A DNA stretch of 64,000 bases. Source: Grifola frondosa. Taxonomy: Eukaryota > Basidiomycota > Agaricomycetes > Polyporales > Grifolaceae. Of this stretch, positions 1 to 11,221 are shown in pieces. The position numbers and the translations under genes are program-made. How positions within the stretch are numbered: position 1 is the first letter of the stretch; each line of letters opens with the position of its first letter. The DNA lies in assembly GCA_001683735.1 (NCBI GenBank), contig LUGG01000004.1, positions 744,001 to 808,000 on the forward strand, in the 5' to 3' direction. Below the pieces are notes generated by a model. That model saw only the letters and a list, made by a program, of their open reading frames with translations. It was not told where the DNA came from and did not search any database.

Positions 1-1386
1 AGCGCGATGTCTGGACTGCAATCCCAAATGACCGCTGTGGGTATTACCTTCACATAGAGCTTGTCTAAAATAGCGCCTTTCTTGTCCTGTTGTCCAGCCT
101 TTAAAAGCGGTGGGAAGGTGCTGTGTAGTCGGAGGAAGCGATCCTGGGACGCGGAGGCGAGCAACGACGGCGCGGGTGCGAGAGATGATACTGCGCCAGA
201 TATGCCTGCAAATCGATCATCAGAATACGCAAGTTGGGATAGTCATAGTTGACACACCTTGATATCCATAAATTGTTCTTCCGTTTCGCAGGTCTAATGC
301 GAAGAGGTTGCATCCATGATCCGCGACAAATATTTCACTGTGAATAGAGTCAGCGTAGACAGGCAAAATTGTCATAAATCTGCTTACTGCTCAGAAAGGC
401 CCTTTTCAATTGCGCTTACGCCTCCAATTTTCCCTACGCCCTTCCAATCTGAGACAGGCCGGCGCGCAGCACGCGTATCGTATCGACGAACGTTCCCAAG
501 CTGCGTCCCCGTAACAAGATGATTGTGGGAGGTAGAGGTTGGTGTTTCAAGGTACGTTAACGCAGTAATGTGTACAGGCTGACGCAGGTTCAAATTGTCG
601 TTCGACACCTGGTGAACAATTCAACAATTGAGAACAGTTGGAAAATCAAACTCGGAATACGTACATTCTTTGCTCGCCAGATCTCACCAGGTATTAACTG
701 ATCCACTCTTTTCCTCTTCTTCGATTCGGCAATGGTAGGAACACTGGTCTCTGTTCCGGTGAAAGCCTGCTCGGCATCCCACACTGATAATTCGACCTCA
801 TCCCCGCCATAAGCAAACGTGTTTCCATCAGATGAGAGACGCCAGTCGCATAATCGCATGGGGAGAGAAGCGGCCTCGGAAGTTGATGCGGATTCATCTG
901 CTCCAAGCTTCGTCAATCGTAGAGCCCCATTAGATGTACATGTATATATGCCGCTGGAAAAATACAAGCTATGGATGTCACATCAATTAATTAGACACTA
1001 CGACTCACCTCTCCGACATAGCAAGACCGACATATCGTTGACCGCTTTTCAACCGTGGTTCGGTCCACTCGTGTAGAACATCCACCGATGAATCCTCCTT
1101 GACACGGTATGATGATGATGAACCATCCGCGCGAACTGCCGTCAACTTTCCTTGAACATAGGTCCATGAATATATAATTGAACGGGATGATGGCAATTAA
1201 CGGTACCAGTGTTACTGAGCTAGCATCCCGCTGTAAAGCGAGTTTCTGTACGGCCTTGGTCTTCCCTGAGGAGCCTCCAGCCACAAGAATGTTTGACTCA
1301 ACCTTCCATTCTTTATTGTTCTCCTCTGGGGTGTATCGAATAGATTTTACTGCACCGAGCTCATCTCCAACGAAAAATCGAGGCAT
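1..1386 (-). CDS. NSA1: Nsa1/WDR74-type WD-repeat ribosome biogenesis factor (3' end beyond window)
   Basis: WD-repeat protein of the Nsa1/WDR74 family. In yeast this family acts in nucleolar pre-60S assembly with the AAA ATPase Rix7. The start is the ATG at 1386 (MPRFFVGDELGAVKSIRY); an in-frame ATG at 1413 is possible. Exons read 1386 to about 1212, 1160-1009, 959-665, 609-392, then from about 335 to about 251 and about 198 to 1, split by introns of 50-57 nt. Family landmarks are the SKKRKR basic stretch, PGEIWRAKN, LRQPVHITALTYLE, VRRYDTRAARRPV, LFALDLRNGRTIYGY, ASQDRFLRLHSTFPP and LDKLYVKVIPTAVIWD. The last segment is the usual C-terminal region, so only the tail is missing off the left edge. 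It is divergent from the Rmd5 gene, with 114 bp between start codons. Confidence 0.88.
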
Positions 1387-1500
1387 AGTGTTTTGGGTAG
1401 AAAGATGTGACAAGACAATGTCACAACGCGCTTGCTATTTGTCGCAACCTCGATTTGGAAACAGTGCTTAGAGCTTGGTCAGAACGTCGACTTGTACGCG

Positions 1501-2925
1501 ATGGATGGCCCTCTGAAGGAGCTCGCCAAACTTGAGAAACTCACTTCTGACTCGCCATCAGGCAAGAGAAACGCACCATGCATTACGGACTCCCTCGATT
1601 CACTCCTGCAGTCCCTGCGGGAGGTGAAGGACCGCCTTCGAGCTGGCACGGCGACCGAGGAGACACTTTCGATCCTCTCCAAGACCGTGGAGGCCAGGAA
1701 GAAGGAGATTGACGACCGGCAGAAAGATGTCTACAATTCTCTGGCAAGGTACGGGAAAGCGCTGGATAAGGTATGTATAACGGTAAGCATCTCATATACC
1801 CTTAAGGTTGACTGTTGGCCACAGAGATTCTCGACACCTTTGCCTTCCTATCAACCATTGTTTCGGTCTCCAGAAGCAAAGGCTGCATTGGAACGAACGA
1901 TTGCGCTTCACTTCCTTCGGTCAGGACAATTTAATACTGCCGAAACTTTCATCGAGGTTCGGAAGCAGTTTAAGTGCTGTAGTAATCTTATATATGAATT
2001 CAATAACAGGAATCTGGCGTCGAAATTGATCCTCGTATGCGCGATCATTTTGTTGATCTTCACCGCATTGTTTTGGCACTCAAGCATCAAGATATTGGCC
2101 CTGCCTTGGAGTACGTGTCACGAATATAGTAGGGAACTGATCCACTAAATGACACACAGATGGACAGAGTCGCACCGCGAGTTCTTACAGTCTCGTTCCT
2201 CTTCTCTTGAATTTCGGTTACATCGTTCACAATACATTCGTCTTCTCCTTTCCTCTCACCCCCTGATATTCCTGCTGCGCTGGCCTACGCCAGAGCTCAT
2301 CTCCCTCCCTTCTACCACACTCATGGGACCGAGGTACGCAGATTGATGACATGTGTATTGTACCTCCCTGCGGCTCGACTTCAGATATCGCCTTATGCGG
2401 ACCTTGCCGATCCATCGTTGCACTTTGACCTCGAGCCCATATTCGCTACAGAATATTGTGCGAGTCTAGGGATGAGCAGACAGGTCCCACTGCGGGTTGT
2501 GGGAGACATTGGCGGTGGGGGCGCGTTGGCACGCATCGAGAAGGGAAGGAAGGTTATGAGAGAACGAAAGAGCGAATGGAGCCAAGCCGACGAATTACCA
2601 GTGAGTCCAATTCTGCCCTCCAAAATATATTGTGGCTCACAATGATTATAAGATCGAGATACCGCTCCACGCAGAGAACCGATATCATTCAATATTTGCA
2701 TGTCCGGTGTCGAAGGAGCAATCAACAGAGCAGAATCCTCCCATGAGGATGAGCTGTGGTCATGTTATCACGAAAGACAGCTTGCAGAAGCTCAGCAAGC
2801 CCGGCGGGTATGTTTCCTATGATGTCTCATTACTATCTTCTTTTGATCTTCTCCGCAGCCGCGTGAAGTGTCCATATTGCCCTGTCGAATCCCAGGTACC
2901 GAGTGCTTTGCGGGTGCATTTTTGA
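1501..2925 (+). CDS. RMD5: Rmd5/Gid2-type E3 ubiquitin ligase subunit of the GID/CTLH complex (one apparent frameshift)
   Basis: RMND5/Rmd5/Gid2 homologue. With Gid9 it is the catalytic RING pair of the GID (CTLH) complex, which in yeast ubiquitinates gluconeogenic enzymes. Start MDGPLKELAKLEK. Exons are 1501-1770, 1825-1956, 2010-2110, 2160-2600, 2653-2807 and 2859-2925. An N-terminal helical part is followed by the CTLH-type segment (ALERTIALHFLRSGQFNTAE, then RMRDHFVDLHRIVLALK). The C-terminus is the divergent RING: YHSIFACPVSKEQ, then MRMSCGHVITKDSLQKL, then VKCPYCPVES. The frame breaks at a run of five C (2259-2263). Upstream reads YIRLLLSSHP, and one more C would continue as PDIPAALAYARAHLPPFYH, which matches the family. 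This is probably a sequence error, but a broken allele cannot be excluded. Confidence 0.9.
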
Positions 2926-3170
2926 GTGAAACCAAGGATCACAGGATGTATGAATAAATCCCATCTCATGTACCGTTTCTGTAACATTAGATGTAATTCT
3001 GTAGCAATGGATCAACACTACTTACCCTCGAATACTGGAGCGCTTCGACGCGGGCACGTGCCAAGCGCGGCGAAACGCGTTGAAGCGTGCCACATCGCCC
3101 AAGTCTTCTTCAACCGCCATGTCTGTTTTTTTCGCGTCTCTCTATTCATTAACTCAGAAACTGGTGAGAA

Positions 3171-6100
3171 ATGTCACGTTTCCGTCCTCTGCGCGCGTCA
3201 TCGCCCCTCAGACCCTCTGCTGGTCCTGCTGCCGTCCTCCCGAACGACATCCTCGACCAGTCACATTCCACACCAGTGGCCATTCCAGAACTCGTTGGTC
3301 TCACTCCCGAAGAGGTTGACTTCATTGAGGAAGTCATCGAACGCGCTCCTGCTACAGCGACAACGTTTCTGCTTGTGTTCAAAGCTTACAATGACATACT
3401 CAAAGAGCGTGGACTAGATCCTCATAATGAGGTGGTGTACTACAACAGGTTACTAAAACTCGGGACCTTGAAGGGGAAAAACGTGGGGGAGAAATGGGCA
3501 ATGGTGAAGGCTCAGCAGGGTTATGTTGTCGGTAGGGGAAAGAAGGGCGGTCGAACGACTCGAGTTACTCGAGCAACGCCTATCTCCTCTAGGACCGTCA
3601 AACGACCTCCTCCCGCCCCTCGAAACACTCAGCAGGGGCAAGAATCAGACGCGTTCACATTACATTCTCATCAGGATGAAACAGACACATCGGAAGCAGA
3701 ACAACCCACAGAAACGGCTATAACTGCCGCTCAGTACCACCACACTCCTCGGCCTTTACGAAGGTTACTAACACCCACTCCAACCATCACAAGCACGAAC
3801 TCTTTGGGGTTGGACACCGGTCCTCCATCCACAATTTCGTATCACCCATTACCAACTCACGCCAATCCGATACGGCGCGCCATTCCTATTCACACTGGCA
3901 CACATTGGGATGCTGAAACTACTGAGATTACAGAATCCGCAACCCAAGCACCCTCTAGTACGCCACCATCTTATGGTGCAGCCACGCGTGGCGTAGCACT
4001 TACGAGGCCAACCCCTCCTTCCCCTCCGCATTCCCAAATGAAATCGATATTCAAGCGGGCCATGTCATCTTCTCCACCATTAATTGAACCTGCTCCCCTC
4101 CATCGAGCCATTTCTCAGCCCAGAGAACGCAGGAATAGTGTCATCAATGAAGATGACGCTTGGAAGAAGATCAAAATGGCACGAGACGAACAGGAGGCGG
4201 ACAGGTTCAGGCAAGAACGGCTCGTTGACCGATGTTGGGAAGTCTGGAAACAGGGTTACCAATGGATCATTGTATGTCTGTGCTATATGTGTGCCCTGGC
4301 GCCCCGACTCAACTTGTACCAACTTGTTCCATCCAGACGACACACGAGCAGATTGCTGAAGCACGCGATCACCTGATTCTACGGCTGGCGCTCCGACGTT
4401 GGCATAACCTCACCATCTCGCGGCGTGAGATTTATCAACGCGTCTCTGCTCTTTCCAACAGGCGTTGCCTTAAGGTTGCGCTTAATCTGTGGGAAGACAA
4501 ACTCAAAGAGAAGAGACAGGCACAATGGCGCGACAACATGCGATCTCGAATGAGGGAAGTGCGGGAAAAGCGAGAGCTGAAATTGAAGAAGGATGCCTGG
4601 GCGAAATGGCGACAATCCTACCGGTCTCACCTGTCCGAGCAGCACTATTCGGAGAGGCTCGTCCTGCGATTCCTGAAACGGTGGCAGGCAAAGGTGCACA
4701 GGTTAGATGAGCTTGATGCAGCCGCGGAGCATTTTATGTATGCAAAAGAAGAAGCGCAGATAGAGCAATGCTGGAATATGTGGCAGCACGCGATGGATAT
4801 GCGTCGTGCAGAGAAAGAGATGAAGGCACGAGTCGCGCTTCGCGTGATGGCAGAAGCCATGGTGGTATGGAAGAAGCGCATGTGAGTCTTTACTTCTCCC
4901 GCTCTATGAAATGCAACTGAAGCATTTATAGACGGGCCTACCAGGTTGCAGATGAATTTTACGACGTGGTAGTCGTGAAACGCGCTCTTGGTGCGTGGAA
5001 GGCATCGCGAGACCGGATAAGAGTGCGTCATCCGTTCTGCTTATTCATTTGTGCCCTTAAACATGGCCCCACCGATAGGCTTTAGAACATCGTGCAACGA
5101 AGCACCTAACTCGCCAGAATGACGTATTGGTTCGGGCGGTGATGAGAGTATGGAAAGCCCACGAACGGGGTAAGTTGATGGAGGGTGTCAGGACCCACAA
5201 GCTACTCAAACAGGCCTGGGTTGTATGGAAACAACGCGTACGGGATCGTAGGGGACAGGAAGGTCTGGACTCTCCTCTGAACACCAGCACTCAAATCGGT
5301 TATTGATGTGTGCATTTCATAGACCTGGCCCTCGCATTTTCAATGCGCTCTTCCTCAGCGCTTGCTTCCGCCTCGTTGCAGAAGTGGCGTCAGGCATTCT
5401 TGACCCACCGGAACGCGCAGACATTCGCTGTCCATTATCATTCTGCGCAGGTCCAATACAAGACGCTTTTGGTCTGGCGTCTTCAGCTCCGTGTGAGGCT
5501 GAAGATGAACAGACAGGCGAAAGTAGCGCATAAGTTCTTCCTGATGAGGAGCTGTTGGCACAAGTTGATCATCAAGGTTGAGGAAAGGCGGCGAGAAAGC
5601 AAGTTGAAGGCGTTCGAGGTCCAAATCACCAAGAGGTTCTTCAAGGGTGGGTTCGCGTGCCAGACGATCGTACTCACATGGCATTGACTTCTTGGGGTCG
5701 ATATCTTAGAATGGCTTGATGGTGCTCAGCGTCAGCGGGAACGCAAGCTAGCTGAGGAGATCATGAAACAGCGCATTTCGACGGTCAGTGATTTCAATGT
5801 GCCGAGGCTCTCCAACCTAAGCCTAAGGATTTCATACAGCGAGTTATGATGGACGCATTAGCCCATTGGACAAATCGCGTTGCCGACCTCAAATTCTCTG
5901 AGCTAGAAGTGACCCAGAGATATGAAAAGGCCATTCTTGCGTGAGTTTCCTTCTTCGACGCCCTTCACCAACTGGGCCCTTATTCAATGCCAATTTAGCT
6001 CTGCGTTCAAGAAGTGGAAGGCGCTATGTATCCGCCACGTCGAGGAATTGAGCCTCATGGAGAGCTACCAGGACGTAAAACGTGAAGGTAAAATTTTGCC

Positions 6101-7263
6101 AAGGTCAGCTGAAGTTCTCAGATGCTCATCAGCTTCTGCCCAGAAAACATGCGGCGCATGTTTTACCGCTGGTTAGCAGCAGCAAGGAAGTCGCGACACA
6201 GACGACTGTACCTGCAACAGAAGGAGGATGAGATGAAACTCACCGCCGTTGCTGCTGCATGGGACAGGTGGAGGGAGCGGTTCCAAGACATCAGGCTTCA
6301 GCCAATTGTAAGTCTGGCTGGTATCCCCGTTTGGACCATGACGTTCATCTTTGTTTGTTCCAGGCCGACGACTTCATAATCCAGCACCAGAAGAATTTGA
6401 TGTTCCGCGCGTTTGGTATCTGGCATTCCAAGACGAGGGTATGTCCGCTATACTGCCACAGACCCCTGCAGCTGACTTTGCATTCGGCGCAGTCCCTTCC
6501 TGCTGTTCGCTTCCATGCCTCGCATGCAAAGGCCAAGTTCTGGCATATTTGGCGTGAGGCTATGCCCAGAGCGTTACAAGCCAAAGCTGCGCGTGAGATG
6601 GACCGCAAGTCGGTGCTAAGTAAGTTCAGTCCCCAAACGTTCCACCATCACGCATGCTCATGTGTTCCTCAGGCAAAGCATTGGACAAATGGCTACACAC
6701 ATACAGAACCAAGATCGAGCTCAAAGCCGTAGCGTAAGTACCATACACAAACGTTCACGACCCACGCTAATCTCTGTCACAGACGAGCGCGCTACCTGCG
6801 CCTCCCTACCGCCGCTCCGCGGCACACCACCCTGAACGCACGACCGCCCACGGCGCTCCTCAGTGCTTCTCGCTCCAGCTTTCTAACCCGAAGCGGCCGC
6901 AGTACCGACGGCAACGATCCTGGCCCCGGCCCCGCGCCCGCGCGGCCGTCTGCCGGGCGGGGCAAATTCGGCATTGCGAGTCTGCTCACGAGCAAGCCGC
7001 CCGAGCGCGTGGTACGCCCGCGGCTGTCGTCGCGCGGGAGCTCGCACGCGACGAGTGTGCGTGCGCCGAGCCCGACGCATTCCGTGTCTTCTTCGTACGG
7101 GCCTGGCGCGCGCGGCGGGGATGGCGGCGTGCGCGTGAAGCGCGGGCCTGCGAGCGTGGCTGGCGGGGAAGTCGCGCGGAGCAGCTTGTGGCAGGAGCTG
7201 CGGGAGGTGCGGCGGAAGTCGCGGCCGCTGGCGAATAGGTCCGAGGCCGGGGAGCCGCCGTAG
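3171..7263 (+). CDS. SFI1: Sfi1-like spindle-pole/centrin-binding repeat protein
   Basis: Large multi-exon protein. Its middle consists of many short helical repeats with the Sfi1 pattern (Leu/Phe...Trp), for example LRLALRRWHNLTISRRE, CLKVALNLWEDKLKEKR, LVLRFLKRWQAKV, EQCWNMWQHAMDMR, LKQAWVVWKQRVRDR, ASLQKWRQAFLTHRN, FKKWKALCIRH and MRRMFYRWLAAARK. In yeast each such repeat binds one centrin, and the filament forms the spindle-pole half-bridge. The N-terminal 300 residues begin with a conserved helical patch (TPEEVDFIEEVIERAPA, then YNRLLKLGTLKGKNVGEKW) and continue as a Ser/Pro-rich region. The last exon, from about 6783, is a GC-rich, Arg/Ser-rich tail ending in GEPP at 7263. Introns are short and numerous (donors near 4271, 4882, 5024, 5788, 5940, 6307, 6437 and 6619); not all ends were fixed. 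No centrin gene was seen in the window. Confidence 0.85.
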
Positions 7264-7519
7264 GCGTATGTCCGAGTCGTGCTTCGAGATCTTGCGTAAG
7301 TTATTGGTTTAAAATAAGTCCGGGTTCGCGAAGATCTGGGTTCCGTTTCGTGGATTGGAGATTGAACATGGGCTACGTACTACATATGCTGCGCGGATTC
7401 GTTATGCCATTGTATGTGCTTATGCGGCCTTGAATGCTAGGTTTTGGTTGACTCTGACTGGCGTGTCGATTGCAAGACACGAAGGGCGGGTGTTCCCGCA
7501 GGATTAATGCGGACACGCG

Positions 7520-7950
7520 TTAGGAATTCCGGTAGTACTGCCACCCGACCCAGTTCGAGATGACGAAGGCGGTCCCGGCGGGGATGAGCATGATCACCAA
7601 GTACTTGTAGTGCGTGTCCCGCGCGAGCACGTCCAGCACCTGCACACACCCCGTCAGCCCCAAAATACAAAACAAAGACCGTGCGACTCGCCCGAGTCCG
7701 GTGAGCGGGGTGAAGGCGCTGAAGAGCACTGCGTACGAGCCGAAGGCGAAGAACGCGAGGGAGGCGGCGAGGACGAGGTAGCCCGTGCGGAGGCTCGGCA
7801 TCGGGCTCGTTGCCCTGCGATGGTAGTCACTGCGAGTTAGAATGTTCTGTGCGCGACTCGACGACGATACGCAGGGACTCACGCGCACGGCGTAACGGCG
7901 ACATCTGCTGCGGCTGTATTATCACGACCGGCGTCCATTAATGGCTGCAT
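7520..7950 (-). CDS. Small two-TM membrane protein resembling PIG-Y of the GPI-GlcNAc transferase
   Basis: A 104-residue protein from three exons (7950-7883, 7814-7688, 7639-7520) that join in frame. It has two hydrophobic segments, TGYLVLAASLAFFAFGSYAV and YLVIMLIPAGTAFVISNWVG, and ends WVGWQYYRNS. The short length, two-TM layout and a C-terminal aromatic segment followed by an Arg-Asn end match PIG-Y, a regulatory subunit of the ER enzyme that starts GPI-anchor synthesis. The family call rests on weak similarity of a small protein. The start is the ATG at 7950. An alternative in-frame Met at 7801, just before the first TM, would give a shorter form. A short upstream reading frame overlaps the start codon (see findings). 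Convergent with the Sfi1 gene. Confidence 0.6.
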
Positions 7951-8890
7951 GCAAATGTCATACGGCGAGAGCGACGATATCTCCGGGACCGTCAATTCCT
8001 CACAGTCTTCCCTTCGTCAAGTGGGCTTGAGCTGCGTGACACGCCCGACGCCAGCGGATCACATGACTTAATTACGCGACGCGACGCGTCCCACCGATTG
8101 ATCGAATCCGAAGCGCCTCGTAACTTCATATGATCAACTCGCGCCGCCTCTCGCACAGCGGACCAGGCCAGAACGCTCCTTGCGTGCTCCCCACCTAGTT
8201 CAGCCGTAGGCCAGCTCCTCCCCTTTCCAGCCCTCTGAGCACGCTGCTGCGCCCCTGTGCCGGCACAAGAGTATGCGCTGGTCCGTCGTCGCCTGACGCA
8301 TGCGCTATCGCACGATCGCGGCACCAGTGACACTGATCGGCATTATGCGCTCCCTGCGAGGTCAGCCGCGTGATCGGTGCGAGAGCACAACATTGGATGC
8401 TGATGATGATAGTGCTATCAGAGACCTGGGGTGGGGTGGGAGCCGGACGCGCAGCACCTCCAGCCTGACATTCGGAATTGACAATGAAGATGCCAAACGA
8501 CCAACACATAAAAAAAGAACACGGCGCCAAGCGCGGGGAATCGAAATTTTCAGCGAGGGGTATGTATCAGGAGTAGCGGTGACAAATGGCGTGTAATAGG
8601 ACGTATGTAAGTGTGTATTGTATGTACTCACGGCAGCGTCGGCGCTGCGCCAACAATAGCGGATCCAGTACGATACAGCGACTGACCCACACCAAATCTG
8701 ACACGTCGACACGACACAATGAGTGCTCCCACAACGCCGCCACCGCCGCAGCACGGAACAGCCGGCGCGCGGAATCGATCGCGCAGTGGCCACGGCCGGC
8801 GGCGTCTGCGGAAGCAGCGGGGAGAAGGCCGGGGCGGGATCACGTCTTCGCGATGTTCTTCGGTCCTACATTGCAGAGAAGCACTCGGCG
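7951..8890. other. Intergenic, no supported gene
   Basis: Upstream of the PIG-Y-like gene and downstream of the next minus-strand ORF. Several open frames occur on both strands, but none has a recognisable domain, consistent codon use or plausible splice sites. A long plus frame from 8719 overlaps the low-complexity GC-rich coding stretch on the other strand and is best read as its shadow. Confidence 0.5.
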
Positions 8891-9703
8891 CTAGAACGCC
8901 CTGGCTCCCCGCCCCAGCACCGCGTCGCGGTGCGGCCTCTGCATCGTGCTCCGTACTGGGAGCCCGCCGCCACTCCCGCTCCACCCCGCACCGAGCGCCC
9001 TGCGCTTCCCCCTGCTTATGCTGCTCTCCGCGTCAGCGCCCTCGTCGTCGTCGTCGTCGGCGGCAGCGCGCTTGCGCTTGTGCGGGCGGGATGTGTATGG
9101 CGGGTGTGAGAGGTCCTCGTCGTCGTCGGGGAGGTCGTACTGGAGGAAGGTGGGGAGTGATATGGGAGTGGCACGGGCGCGACGAGGGGCGCGGTGCACA
9201 CGACCTGTGCGCCTTCTGGCGGGGGCGACTCGCACGAGGCGGACGAGGAGGTGTCTGAGCGAGCTACGGGATCTGTGGTGTGTGTGAGCGCGCGGGGCAG
9301 GCAGCGAGGAGAGGGAGCTTACATGATGCGTCTGGGGGCGAAAAGGTAGAACGGGTTCAGCGCGCCGTGGTGGTAGGGGAGGAGAAAGTCCGGCGGGCTG
9401 GATGGCCAGACGTGTGTGGCGTTGGGCGCGGCGGGCCAGCGGTCGAAGAGCATAGACTGTGGGAAGGGGTGCCACGGCGGGATATAGGATGGTGTGTGCT
9501 GCTGTCTGTATGTGTGGCGCGGGCGGGATGTCTTGAGGGACCTGGAAAGGACGAGTAGCGGTGGGTGCTGGTGGAGGGGTTGTAGTGGTCGGGGGCGAAG
9601 ATGGGATGGATAGTTGTGGAGGAGCAGGCCATGGTGGATGAGGGAAAGGGTCGGGTATGAAAGGAGGGGAAGGGAGGGAGATATATATCGCGGGGAGAGT
9701 CAT
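8891..9703 (-). CDS. Orphan Pro-rich protein with acidic/basic C-terminal tract
   Basis: Not recognised. The start at 9703 (MTLPAIYISLPSPPFIPDP) gives a Pro-rich first exon. Splicing at about 9543/9503 in phase 0 leads to a natural-looking segment (HTPSYIPPWHPFPQSMLFD, then FLLPYHHGALNPFYLFAPRR). A second donor, GTAAGC near 9323, follows. The final exon holds an Asp-rich run (DLPDDDEDL), a nuclear-localisation-like PHKRKR, another Asp run, and ends RGARAF at 8891. The middle of exon 3 (about 9150-9270) reads well in two frames. Either an extra intron or a missing base is present there, and the model is provisional. Low complexity and very high GC make false frames likely. A nuclear role is only a guess from the basic motif. 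Confidence 0.35.
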   Translation of the reverse strand: MTLPAIYISLPSPPFIPDPFPHPPWPAPPQLSIPSSPPTTTTPPPAPTATRPFQVPQDIPPAPHIQTAAHTILYPAVAPLPTVYALRPLARRAQRHTRLAIQPAGLSPPLPPRRAEPVLPFRPQTHHVSSLSSLPAPRAHTHHRSRSSLRHLLVRLVRVAPARRRTGRVHRAPRRARATPISLPTFLQYDLPDDDEDLSHPPYTSRPHKRKRAAADDDDDEGADAESSISRGKRRALGAGWSGSGGGLPVRSTMQRPHRDAVLGRGARAF

Positions 9704-10786
9704 CGGATAAGGGGAATTGAATGGGTGCGGTAGCTAGGTCGGGAAAGGAGATCTGTGGGGAGCGCCGAAGAAGCGGCTTGGAAGGGACAAGGGTGCCAGC
9801 TAAGGCTGGGTGATTATGACATTGTCGGGAAAGGAACACCACGCAAATGAGGGTCTGTCCGGGCTGAGCTTGAAGCTGGGCGTGCTGGGGCGTGGATAAG
9901 GCTGTAAACTGCGCACTGTAAGCCTGTAAGCTGCTGCTGTAAGATGCACCGGGGATCAGATGGTGTTGGAGGCAGATGCAGGCTGGGATTGGCAGGTGAG
10001 ACAGGGAGAGGCATGGTGGAATTGAAACGGAGTATGTGGAACGAGTGTGGAACAAAGTGTGACACTGCGCGGGCGTTCTGGGAGAGAGATGAGACGAGAA
10101 GCTCGGCAAGCGGACGACAAGCGGTTGCGGTTGCATTATGAGATATTATGAAATGTCACAGAGGGTGCACAAGATGGGCACAAGATGGGCACAAGATGGC
10201 CGCCATTCCTACCAGATGGACACCATTCCTCCCATGAGATGGCCATGAGATGCCTAGGATGCCCTGAGATGCCATGAGACGGGGATAGATGACGGCCACA
10301 ATATCAGCATACCAATCACCGTATGCACCGCGTATCGCTGCGTATCGTCGAAGCAGCGCACGAATAGCCACCAATCCACCACACGAATCAGCGCGCGATT
10401 AATCCGCATACGATGATCAGGTGTATTTGATGACCATTGACTTGATGAGGTATATTTGACCAGTTGCTGCGAACGACCAAAAACAGCCCAGTGGATCCGA
10501 AGCGCGCGCAGCAACGCCCACGCCTGTGACATTCACATATCTTCAGATATCTTTCTGCGTGCGTACTCGGAACTTGGAACCTTGCAGCCCGGCGTAGCCT
10601 CCATCAGACACTTCCCATCCACCTAGTGATCCACTTCAAACGTGGCTGTTTCCTCTTATCTCTCACACCACCTCTCTCCTCTCACCACCATCAACGCCCC
10701 ATCCGGCAAGTATCACACCCTCCCATTTCAAACGCACCACATCTGCTCATCAATATTCAATATTGCATCAATTGCGTCACACAGTC
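9704..10786. other. Intergenic region with short tandem repeats
   Basis: A divergent spacer between the orphan minus gene and mL49. It contains a three-copy 11-bp repeat and several degenerate AGATG-type motifs (about 10165-10290), plus pyrimidine-rich DNA leading into mL49 (10660-10790). No gene is supported. A long minus frame across 9.7-10.1 kb looks like GC-rich untranslated sequence. Confidence 0.5.
10166..10198. repeat. Tandem repeat, 3 x 11 bp (GCACAAGATGG)
   Basis: Three perfect head-to-tail copies of GCACAAGATGG lie at 10166-10176, 10177-10187 and 10188-10198. They are followed by degenerate AGATGG/GAGATG copies up to about 10290. The block lies in the spacer upstream of the mL49 gene. 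Confidence 0.9.
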
Positions 10787-11221
10787 ATGCTCAATTTTCT
10801 CCAGCCCCGCCTCCTCTCTTCCCTTCGCCAGGCACGTTCCTATACCCAAGCCGCCGTCCCCGCCGCGCCCGTCCCAGCCGCCGCCGCCGTGCCCGCACAA
10901 AATCGCCTGGCCTACGCCGTCCCCCGCAACTCCCGCGGCAGTCTCCCCGTCTACACCGACATCCGCAACGGCGGCACAAACCGCTTCACCCTCCTCACCC
11001 ACATCGTCGGCGACAGAGACGTGCGTCTTTCCCTCTCTTCCTTCCTTCCATGCCTCACGCTGACCGGTCCTTCTCTACTTCCGCAGGCCCTCCTGCGCGA
11101 CCTCGAGTCCGAGCGCGTCGCCGGCGACGTGCGCTACAGCATCTTCGGCCGCGACCAGATCCGCATATCCGGCTTCCACAAAAACGAGCTCATCGCCTGG
11201 CTCGCAAAACGCGGCTTCTGA
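10787..11221 (+). CDS. IMG2: Mitochondrial large ribosomal subunit protein mL49 (Img2)
   Basis: A 122-residue protein from exons 10787-11020 and 11087-11221, joined in phase 0. The first 40 or so residues (LNFLQPRLLSSLRQARSY, then an Ala/Pro linker) look like a mitochondrial presequence. The core RGSLPVYTDIRNGGTNRFT and the C-terminus IFGRDQIRISGFHKNELIAW, ending LAKRGF, are the mL49/Img2 fold, whose usual end is a WL..KGF motif. Img2 is a component of the fungal mitochondrial 54S subunit and is needed to keep mtDNA in yeast. The start was chosen at the ATG opening the presequence. Confidence 0.9.
   Translation: MLNFLQPRLLSSLRQARSYTQAAVPAAPVPAAAAVPAQNRLAYAVPRNSRGSLPVYTDIRNGGTNRFTLLTHIVGDRDVRLSLSSFLPCLTLTGPSLLPQALLRDLESERVAGDVRYSIFGRDQIRISGFHKNELIAWLAKRGF

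Noticed and set aside
8719..9258. Plus-strand open frame of 179 codons starting MSAPTTPPPPQHG
   Set aside because: It soon turns into Arg/Cys-rich sequence complementary to the Asp-rich coding tract on the minus strand.
9357..10136. Minus-strand open frame of 259 codons
   Set aside because: Only its first part overlaps a plausible exon, in a different frame. The rest is Ser/Pro/His low-complexity leader sequence without splice or domain support.
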